A stretch of 11,499 nucleotides of DNA from Crocinitomicaceae bacterium (GTDB taxonomy: Bacteria; Bacteroidota; Bacteroidia; Flavobacteriales_D; Crocinitomicaceae). The notes beneath the pieces were generated by a model. The model was not told the origin of the DNA, ran no database searches, and saw only the letters and a list, made by a program, of their open reading frames with translations. Made by a program: the position numbers and the translations under genes. Where the stretch lies: contig JAURHO010000044.1 in NCBI GenBank assembly GCA_030833265.1, positions 1-11,499 on the forward strand, written 5' to 3'. Shown here one piece after another: positions 6,764 to 11,499 of this stretch. Each line of letters opens with the position of its first letter. Position 1 is the first letter of the stretch.

Positions 6764-7230
6764 GTACACCCATTCAAATTGGCGATTCATGCCCAGATTT
6801 TACCCTTCCTGATAGCAACGGACAAGCGCTTCAAATCAGTTCTTTACTCGGTAAGAAGATTCTTATTTTGTTTTTTTATCCGAAAGACGACACCCCTGGC
6901 TGTACCAAAGAAGCTTGTGCATTTAGAGATGCACACACAGATTTTGTAGAAATGGGCTGTGAGGTACTTGGTATTTCCTCAGATTCAGAAAGCTCACACC
7001 AAGAATTTCAGCAGAAGCACAATTTACCCTACACCTTGCTTTCTGATCAACAAAAAAAGGTACGCCAATTGTTTGGCGTACCTGGTAATTTGTTTGGGCT
7101 TATCCCCGGACGCGTTACTTATGTAATTGGTCTGGACGGAAAAGTTGCCGGTGTATTTAATTCTCAAACCAATCCTTTAGGCCACATTGAAGAGGCTAAA
7201 AAAGTGGTTCAGCGCTTGCTTACTGTTTGA
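6760..7230 (+). CDS. bcp: Thiol peroxidase of the PrxQ/Bcp peroxiredoxin class
   Basis: The 156-residue protein has the thioredoxin-fold peroxiredoxin signature FFYPKDDTPGCTKEACAFRD (38-57). C48 is the peroxidatic cysteine, and C53, five residues on, is the resolving cysteine typical of the PrxQ/Bcp class. T45 and P46 of the PxxxTxxC motif are present, and the helper arginine is probably R118 in the GRVTYVI segment. It reduces hydrogen peroxide and organic or lipid hydroperoxides using thioredoxin, in the cytoplasm. Its start overlaps the photolyase stop (ATGA at 6760-6763), making it the last gene of the carotenoid/photolyase operon and fitting a photo-oxidative defence role. Its 3' end overlaps the convergent yceI gene by 11 bases, and its coding sequence carries a hairpin at 7058-7083 that looks like the terminator of that opposite gene. 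Confidence 0.93.
   Translation: MSTPIQIGDSCPDFTLPDSNGQALQISSLLGKKILILFFYPKDDTPGCTKEACAFRDAHTDFVEMGCEVLGISSDSESSHQEFQQKHNLPYTLLSDQQKKVRQLFGVPGNLFGLIPGRVTYVIGLDGKVAGVFNSQTNPLGHIEEAKKVVQRLLTV
7052..7083 (-). terminator. Antisense intrinsic terminator of yceI inside the prxQ coding sequence
   Basis: AGGTACGCCAA (7058-7068) and TTGGCGTACCT (7073-7083) form a perfect 11-bp stem with a 4-base loop. On the plus strand it is preceded by seven A (7052-7058), so on the minus strand the stem is directly followed by a run of T: a textbook intrinsic terminator for minus-strand transcription. It lies 137 bases beyond the yceI stop codon. On the plus strand no T-run follows, so it should not stop the prxQ transcript. 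Structure is seen; function is inferred. Confidence 0.65.
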
Positions 7231-7747
7231 TGAATTGTAGTTCAGCATTGAGTTTGATCTCATCGCCAACTACAACATTTCCTGCTTCAGTAACCGCACT
7301 CCAAGTTAATCCAAACTCACTGCGCTTGATGCTTCCGTGGATAGTCATACCCGCTTTAGTTTGTCCATAAGGATCAACGGCAATACCTGCAAATTCTGCT
7401 GTCAAGACAACTGGTTTTACTTGTCCTTTAATTTCTAAGTTACCTGCAATTTCCAAAGCGTCATTAGACACCTTTTTCACGTCTGTTGAAGTGAATTTTA
7501 ATGAAGGGTGGTTTTCTGCATCAAAGAAATCTCCAGATTTCAAGTGACCATCGCGGTCTGCAACACCTGTATTGATACTATCAATTGCTGCAGAAAAATC
7601 AAATTTAGCACCGCTGAAGTCGTCTCCGGCAGTGGCAACACTTGCATCAAATGCACCAAAAGATCCACTTACGTTTGAAATCATCATATGACGCACTTTG
7701 AAGCCTACTTCACTGTGCATGCTGTCTACTTTCCAATTAGTTTCCAT
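7220..7747 (-). CDS. YceI-family protein (lipocalin-like, isoprenoid-binding fold), without signal peptide
   Basis: Read from the ATG at 7747, the 175-residue protein starts METNWKVDSMHSEVGFKVRH, the usual YceI opening (W5, D8, H11-S12, F16). It continues with INTGVADRDGHLKSGDFF, ENHPSLKFTS, LEIKGQVKPV, GSIKRSEFGLTW and a closing GDEIKL strand. YceI proteins fold as an 8-stranded lipocalin-like barrel; a Thermus homologue was found with a polyprenyl chain in its cavity. Many homologues are periplasmic, but this one has no signal peptide and is probably cytoplasmic. The frame stays open upstream to 7945, but that extension crosses the intergenic promoter region and has no YceI character. It converges on the carotenoid operon with an 11-base overlap and has its own promoter. 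Whether it binds carotenoid precursors or quinones here is speculation. Confidence 0.88.
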   Translation of the reverse strand: METNWKVDSMHSEVGFKVRHMMISNVSGSFGAFDASVATAGDDFSGAKFDFSAAIDSINTGVADRDGHLKSGDFFDAENHPSLKFTSTDVKKVSNDALEIAGNLEIKGQVKPVVLTAEFAGIAVDPYGQTKAGMTIHGSIKRSEFGLTWSAVTEAGNVVVGDEIKLNAELQFIKQ

Positions 7748-7771
7748 TTTTATAAAATTTATTAGTTGGGA

Positions 7772-7801
7772 CAAAGTTAGGTCAATACAATGACCAATAA
7801 A
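7772..7801 (-). promoter_or_regulatory. Predicted promoter of yceI
   Basis: On the minus strand, TAACTTTG (7779-7772) is a full match to the Bacteroidota -7 box TAnnTTTG. The best -33 candidate is TTTA (7801-7798), with an 18-base spacer, a partial match. Transcription would start near 7766, leaving a leader of about 18 bases before the ATG at 7747. Confidence 0.55.
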
Positions 7802-7807
7802 TTGACC
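7780..7807. promoter_or_regulatory. Inverted/direct repeat operator candidate between yceI and the beta-barrel gene
   Basis: GGTCAAT (7780-7786) and ATTGACC (7801-7807) form a perfect 7-bp inverted repeat with a 14-base spacer. A third half-site TGACC (7791-7795) lies in the spacer, 12 bases before the TGACC of the right arm, and forms GGTCA-N6-TGACC with the left arm. The array fills the space between the yceI -7 box and its -33 region, so a bound protein would block or remodel that promoter. The regulator is unknown. Confidence 0.45.
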
Positions 7808-7818
7808 TGCGTTAAGAC

Positions 7819-7849
7819 TTTTAAGAGAAGTGCAAAAAGTGTACTTTTG
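7819..7849 (+). promoter_or_regulatory. Predicted promoter of the beta-barrel/nif3 operon, close to the start codon
   Basis: TACTTTTG (7842-7849) fully matches the -7 box TAnnTTTG, with TTTT (7819-7822) 19 bases upstream as an imperfect -33 box. If used, transcription would begin about at 7854-7857, on or next to the ATG at 7854, so the mRNA would have almost no leader. An alternative promoter further up is not obvious. Confidence 0.4.
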
Positions 7850-7853
7850 AAAG

Positions 7854-8552
7854 ATGAGAATATTTTTATTGAGCTTGATTATTGGGCTTGCATGTTGTGT
7901 ACAGGCACAAATCGTCAACGATAAAATCAAGCGCCAGTACCCCACACAATATTACTTTGAAACATCAAGATCCACTGTTTTTCGTACGCTACAAGAAAAC
8001 ACAGCTTTTTTGAGCATTCCACTCGGGGAACGTGCCAATGAAATTCCGCTGAATCTTTGGTCGCAGCAAATGGGTGTTTGTCTTGGTCTGAGTAAGCATA
8101 CGCTTATAGATGCTGGGTTAGCCTGGATGCAAAATGGCGAAGCCTACAGTTGGAAGTCCACAGATACAGATTCAAGTTTTGCTTATCAAACGAGGTATCG
8201 GTACTTAGCCCTTCCCGTACAATTCAAATTTGCCTTCGGAGAAAAAATTTCTTTTTCAGCAGGCGCTGGGCTCATTCCAGCTTTGTATCAATCTTATCGC
8301 CAAGACCAACAATGGACCAACGCACTTGGCGCCAAATATGACGAGCAAATCAAAGTGAATAACGGCATGAATAGCTTTACACTTTCGTGGATCAGTTCGG
8401 CCCAAATTGAACTCCCTATGAATCCGACACTGCGCTTGCGTTTAGGGGTGTACTACCGCCAACAACTCAATAATTCTTACGATCCGTACCAAGACTACAT
8501 TCATCAGAGCGTCGCTTGGGGGCTCAATTTTGGGTTTGCAAAAAAGATTTAA
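7854..8552 (+). CDS. Secreted outer-membrane beta-barrel protein (porin-like, function unknown)
   Basis: The 232-residue protein begins with a clear signal peptide, MRIFLLSLIIGLACCVQAQ, with likely cleavage after VQA (18) before QIVNDK. This fixes the start at 7854. The mature part is rich in alternating hydrophobic/aromatic strands: TLIDAGLAWMQNG, YRYLALPVQFKFAFG, ISFSAGAGLIPALYQSY, LRLRLGVYYRQQL and the closing VAWGLNFGFAKKI. RYRYLALPVQFKF followed by a glycine-rich strand is typical of the Bacteroidota outer-membrane beta-barrel families (PorT/OMP_b-brl type), small 8-10 strand barrels of unknown or structural role. The cysteines C14 and C15 lie within the signal peptide; a lipoprotein is unlikely because no polar residue or consistent lipobox follows. 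It is one base from the next gene, so the two are probably co-transcribed. Confidence 0.75.
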   Translation: MRIFLLSLIIGLACCVQAQIVNDKIKRQYPTQYYFETSRSTVFRTLQENTAFLSIPLGERANEIPLNLWSQQMGVCLGLSKHTLIDAGLAWMQNGEAYSWKSTDTDSSFAYQTRYRYLALPVQFKFAFGEKISFSAGAGLIPALYQSYRQDQQWTNALGAKYDEQIKVNNGMNSFTLSWISSAQIELPMNPTLRLRLGVYYRQQLNNSYDPYQDYIHQSVAWGLNFGFAKKI

Positions 8553-8553
8553 G

Positions 8554-9648
8554 ATGCAATTAAGACAAATCACACAGTTTCTTGAAAAGCAGTTTCCACT
8601 TTCTTTACAAGAAGACTATGACAACGCAGGGCTTATCTATGGTTATCTTGAACAAGAAATCAAAGGAGCGCTCGTTTGTTTAGACAGCAACGAAGCCATT
8701 GTTGACGAAGCCATTGAAACGGGTTGCAACCTCATCATTGCTCATCACCCCATAGTTTTCAGAGGACTCAAAAAACTGAACGGCAAAACCTATATCGAGC
8801 GTGTAGTTGAAAAGTGCATTCGTCATCAAATTGCGCTATATGCCATCCATACGAATCTAGACAATCACCACAAAGGCGTGAACCACAAAATTGCCGAGAA
8901 ATTGGGCTTGATCCATACTCGTATTTTGAGGCCCATGAATGACCAGCTCATTAAATTGGTTGTTTACGTTCCTCAGGCGCAATTTGCCCAAGTTGATCAA
9001 GCGATTCTTGGGGCGGGCGCTGGCCATATTGGCAACTACAGCGAGTGTCATTTTCGTTCAGAAGGAATTGGATCTTTCAAGCCTGAAGATGGTGCCAAGC
9101 CAGCCCTTGGCGAACTGCATCGCCGCGAAGAGGTACAAGAGACGAAACTCGAATACGTTGTAGCCACACATTTATTAAATGATGTTTTAGGCGCGATGAA
9201 GCTCGCCCACCCATATGAAGAAGTGGCCTATGAACTTATTCGTCTTGAAAATAAACATCAGAATTTTGGCGCAGGCCTTATTGGGGAGCTTCCTGAACCC
9301 ATGGATAGCCTCGACTTTTTAAAAATCGTTAAAGAAAGATTCCATTGTGGCAGTATCAAATATACTGATTTGGTACACCAAAAAATTCAGAAAATTGCCT
9401 TGTGTGGCGGCGCTGGAAGTTTCTTGGTGCCAGATGCCATCAGGGCTCAGGCCGATTTATACTTGTCTGCAGACTTTAAATACCACGAGTTTTTTGACGC
9501 GGAATCTAAAATAATTATCGCCGATATGGGGCACTTTGAAAGCGAGCAATTTACTAGTGAATTATTGACTGAAAGAATTAAAGAAAATTTTCCTAACTTT
9601 GCCATCCGTTTAACTAAGTTGAATACGAATCCCGTTAACTATTTATAG
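8554..9648 (+). CDS. Nif3-like dinuclear metal-centre protein, long form with inserted PII/CutA-like domain
   Basis: The 364-residue protein belongs to the Nif3/YbgI/DUF34 family (often labelled GTP cyclohydrolase 1 type 2 homologue). The dinuclear metal site is intact: H64-H65 (IIAHHPIVF), D103 (HTNLDNHHKGVN), H327 and E331 (GHFESEQ). E. coli YbgI is about 247 residues; the extra part here, roughly 130-235 (LVVYVPQ...YEEVAYELIRL), is the inserted domain found in YqfO-like long forms. These proteins form hexameric rings; the physiological reaction is not established, and a GTP cyclohydrolase role is unproven. The ATG at 8554 is chosen over an upstream in-frame ATG at 8530, which lies in the beta-barrel gene: MQLRQITQFLEKQFP is the normal family start. 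The order nif3 then zinc-ribbon gene (3-base gap) recurs widely in Bacteroidota. Confidence 0.9.
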   Translation: MQLRQITQFLEKQFPLSLQEDYDNAGLIYGYLEQEIKGALVCLDSNEAIVDEAIETGCNLIIAHHPIVFRGLKKLNGKTYIERVVEKCIRHQIALYAIHTNLDNHHKGVNHKIAEKLGLIHTRILRPMNDQLIKLVVYVPQAQFAQVDQAILGAGAGHIGNYSECHFRSEGIGSFKPEDGAKPALGELHRREEVQETKLEYVVATHLLNDVLGAMKLAHPYEEVAYELIRLENKHQNFGAGLIGELPEPMDSLDFLKIVKERFHCGSIKYTDLVHQKIQKIALCGGAGSFLVPDAIRAQADLYLSADFKYHEFFDAESKIIIADMGHFESEQFTSELLTERIKENFPNFAIRLTKLNTNPVNYL

Positions 9649-9651
9649 CAC

Positions 9652-10401
9652 ATGGCAGCAGCAACCAAAAAAGAAGGTACCATCGCAGAAAAATTGGATG
9701 CGCTTTTTGAACTCCAAAAAATAGACTCTGAAATCGACCGCATTCGCACCATCCGTGGTGAACTTCCTTTGGAAGTGCAAAGTCTTGAAGATGAAATCAT
9801 TGGTCTACATACGCGCGTATCCAAAATCAATGACGAAATCAAAGAAATTGAAACAGAAATTGCTGATCGCAAATTAGCTGTAAAGGATGCTGAAGCAGCC
9901 ATTGCCAAATACAAAGAGCAGCAAAACAACGTTCGCAATAACCGCGAGTTCGAATCACTTTCTAAAGAAATTGAATTCCAAGAACTTGAAATCAAATTGC
10001 ACGATAAAAAATCGAAAGAAGCAAAGCTTAAAATCGAGATGAAAAAAGAAACGCTTACTGAGGCAACAGACCGCGTAAGCATGAAACAAGAAGACCTCGA
10101 TTCTAAAAAAGCTGAACTTGAAGCCATCGTTTCTGAAACCCAAAAGGATGAAGAGAAATTAATGAAGGCCTCAGATGCTGCAAAAAAGAATATTGAAAAC
10201 CGTTTGGTTTTTGCTTACGAGCGTCTCCGCACCAACGCTAAAAACGGCCTTGCGGTTGTTCAAGTAATGCGTGGTTCTTGTGGTGGTTGTTTCAACAAAA
10301 TTCCACCTCAGCGTCAACTAGACATCGTTACCAAAAAGAAAATTATCGTATGTGAGCACTGTGGCCGCGTTTTGGTTCCACAAGAAGCTACTGAAGCATA
10401 A
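9652..10401 (+). CDS. Coiled-coil protein with C-terminal C4 zinc ribbon (DUF164 / CT398-like)
   Basis: The 249-residue product has a long charged helical region (about 15-195) with heptad-like spacing and many E/K/I/L residues, predicted as an antiparallel coiled coil. The C-terminal zinc ribbon has four cysteines in two knuckles: C210-GG-C213 and C234-EH-C237. RGSCGGCFNKIPPQ is the conserved ribbon entry. Homologues (HP0958/FlgZ, CT398) bind nucleic acid or partner proteins such as sigma-54 or flagellar factors; with no flagellar context here the role is unknown. It is probably cytoplasmic. It follows nif3 by three bases and is the last gene before a strong terminator. A 162-codon open frame on the opposite strand is a by-product of its repetitive Glu/Lys codons. 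Confidence 0.88.
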   Translation: MAAATKKEGTIAEKLDALFELQKIDSEIDRIRTIRGELPLEVQSLEDEIIGLHTRVSKINDEIKEIETEIADRKLAVKDAEAAIAKYKEQQNNVRNNREFESLSKEIEFQELEIKLHDKKSKEAKLKIEMKKETLTEATDRVSMKQEDLDSKKAELEAIVSETQKDEEKLMKASDAAKKNIENRLVFAYERLRTNAKNGLAVVQVMRGSCGGCFNKIPPQRQLDIVTKKKIIVCEHCGRVLVPQEATEA

Positions 10402-10448
10402 TACTTTCTCATTCTGAAATCTACATTTGGTTTCAATCCTCAAAAAAC

Positions 10449-10479
10449 AAAAAACGCTCCAAATAGGAGCGTTTTTTTT
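10449..10479. terminator. Strong bidirectional intrinsic terminator between the zinc-ribbon gene and dnaE
   Basis: AAAAAACGCTCC (10449-10460), loop AAATA, and GGAGCGTTTTTT (10466-10477) make a 12-bp perfect stem, with eight T at 10472-10479 on the plus strand. The A-run on the left gives a T-run on the minus strand, so it can end both the nif3/zinc-ribbon transcript and the convergent dnaE transcript, whose stop codon is only about 20 bases away. Confidence 0.9.
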
Positions 10480-10496
10480 GTTTCAATCTATTTGAT

Positions 10497-11499
10497 TTAG
10501 TTCAATTTGAACTGTATATCGAGCTTGGCCAATTCTTTAAATAGCTGGCTTGAAGGTTGAATTTTAACACTTCTTGAAGGTAGCGCCACCTCGATGTTGT
10601 CAAGTGGGTCAAACACCGTAAAGTGAACCTGACAAGAGCCAGGGTTAGTTTCGAATAATTGGTGCAATTGATCGATGACCAATTGATCGAGTTGCTTGGC
10701 AGAAAAACGCAGCTTGAGCATTTTGGCGCGTTTCTCACGAAGATCTTGAAGTAATTCGATTTGGTGCACGACAAATTCTGGAACCTGTCTGAAACGCGGT
10801 ACCTCGACACGACCTTTAATGGCCACAAAAGTGCCGGGCTCCATGAAGTGCTTGAATTTGAGATAGGATTCCTTGAACAAATTCAATTTGTAGGCTTCTT
10901 GGTAATCTTCGATAATTAAAGAACCGAAACCGTCTCCATGTTTGGTAAAGCGGTGCTCGGCGGTGGTAATGATGGCCGCTATTAAGAGGTCACGACCCAA
11001 ATAAGCACTTGGGTCATTGAGCATGGCCACATTACCCGTACAAAAGGAAGCAATTTCAACCTTGAAATCGTCGAGCGGGTGGCCTGAAATAAAAATACCT
11101 ACTACTTCCTTTTCGCGATTGAGCTTGTAAATTGCTGGCCATTCTTCTGCTCTTGGAACAGTTGGAGCAGGCATGGTTGTGCCGGTAGCCTCGCCAAACA
11201 TGCTGTGTTGAGCTGAGTGCTGTTGCTCTTGCAAACTGGCACCATAGCGAATGGCCGATTCTAGGAAAGTGCGGTTGTTCGTATCAACCACAAAGTATTG
11301 CGCACGGTGTACTTCTTTGAAGGAATCAAAACCGCCCGCATAAACCAAACTTTCAAAAGCGCGTTTGTTGCACAACCTCAGGTTGATGCGCTTGGTGACA
11401 TCAAAAATATCTGAAAAAGCACCATTTTGTCTTTCTTGCAAAATGGCTTCAACAGGGCCACTACCCATTCCCTTGATGGCGCCTAGACCAAAGCGAATG
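10497..11499 (-). CDS. dnaE: DNA polymerase III alpha subunit, C-terminal part (cut by window end)
   Basis: The minus strand is open from the window edge to a TAA at 10497-10499, giving about 333 codons of the C-terminus. The first visible residues, IRFGLGAIKGMGSGPVEAIL, are the DnaE motif in the tandem helix-hairpin-helix region, followed by CNKRAFESLVYAGGFDSF. Further on, VVGIFISGHPLDDF marks the start of the region carrying the OB-fold (FGSLIIEDYQEAYKLNLF, PGTFVAIKGRVEVPRF) and a tail domain contacting the tau subunit of the clamp loader. It is the replicative polymerase of the chromosome; the catalytic palm and PHP domain lie outside. The methionine at 11468 is internal, not a start. It converges on the zinc-ribbon gene across a shared terminator. 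Confidence 0.94.
   Translation of the reverse strand, partial: IRFGLGAIKGMGSGPVEAILQERQNGAFSDIFDVTKRINLRLCNKRAFESLVYAGGFDSFKEVHRAQYFVVDTNNRTFLESAIRYGASLQEQQHSAQHSMFGEATGTTMPAPTVPRAEEWPAIYKLNREKEVVGIFISGHPLDDFKVEIASFCTGNVAMLNDPSAYLGRDLLIAAIITTAEHRFTKHGDGFGSLIIEDYQEAYKLNLFKESYLKFKHFMEPGTFVAIKGRVEVPRFRQVPEFVVHQIELLQDLREKRAKMLKLRFSAKQLDQLVIDQLHQLFETNPGSCQVHFTVFDPLDNIEVALPSRSVKIQPSSQLFKELAKLDIQFKLN

Noticed and set aside
7058..7083. Hairpin in prxQ as a plus-strand attenuator of prxQ itself
   Set aside because: No T-run follows on the plus strand; the adjoining A-run makes it a minus-strand terminator instead.
7231..7750. Plus-strand terminator for the crt operon downstream of prxQ
   Set aside because: I looked for a stem followed by a T-run within the yceI region on the plus strand and found only very short stems, for example GTC/GAC before a T-run near 7473; none is convincing.
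7748..7945. 66-residue N-terminal extension of YceI on the minus strand
   Set aside because: It runs across the promoter, the repeat array and the start of the divergent signal-peptide gene; it has no signal-peptide cleavage pattern leading into the YceI domain.
8530..8553. Upstream start for the Nif3-like gene
   Set aside because: It overlaps the end of the beta-barrel gene and adds MGLQKRFK, which is not part of the family; the ATG at 8554 follows the stop by one base.
9639..10127. 162-codon serine-rich minus-strand open frame
   Set aside because: It is the antisense image of Glu/Lys-rich coiled-coil codons in the zinc-ribbon gene; low-complexity composition and no promoter or family match.

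Overview
The window reads as chromosomal DNA of a Bacteroidota member, most likely a pigmented, aerobic flavobacterium-like organism. Three things point there: the gene families (an SDR-type L-threonine 3-dehydrogenase, a Bacteroidota-style CrtI, Nif3 next to a DUF164 zinc-ribbon protein, a C-terminal OmpA/PorT-style beta-barrel), the lack of clear Shine-Dalgarno sequences, and several upstream boxes that fit the Bacteroidota housekeeping promoter (TTTG / TAnnTTTG). No mobile element, CRISPR array, tRNA or rRNA was seen, and no gap without a gene is longer than about 150 bases.

Left part (1-1616): the 5' half of a homogentisate 1,2-dioxygenase gene (hmgA, minus strand, cut by the window edge) is divergent from a threonine 3-dehydrogenase gene (plus strand), with a promoter box for each in the 145-base gap. 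Both enzymes degrade amino acids.

Centre (1617-7230): one tightly packed plus-strand operon of seven genes, with junctions from 11-base gaps to overlaps: ECF sigma factor, crtI (phytoene desaturase), crtB (phytoene synthase), idi (IPP isomerase), a 6-pyruvoyl-tetrahydropterin synthase, a class I DNA photolyase and a PrxQ/Bcp peroxiredoxin. It looks like a light and photo-oxidative stress unit: C5 precursor balance, carotenoid synthesis, light-driven repair of UV damage and peroxide removal under one control region. That region (1632-1700) holds an unusual operator-like array: two copies of an inverted repeat GTTTAAy-N14-GTTAAAC at an exact 35-base period, laid over the candidate promoter. No regulator gene for it lies in the window, and neither lycopene cyclase nor carotenoid hydroxylase is present, so the pathway must be finished elsewhere or stop at an acyclic carotenoid.

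Right part (7220-11499): a YceI-family (isoprenoid-binding-like) gene on the minus strand converges on prxQ with an 11-base overlap; its probable terminator is a perfect 11-bp hairpin plus T-run embedded in the prxQ coding sequence on the opposite strand. Divergent from yceI is a second plus-strand operon: outer-membrane beta-barrel protein, Nif3-like metal protein (long form), and a coiled-coil zinc-ribbon protein, ended by a strong bidirectional terminator (10449-10479). The window closes inside dnaE (minus strand, C-terminal part of DNA polymerase III alpha).
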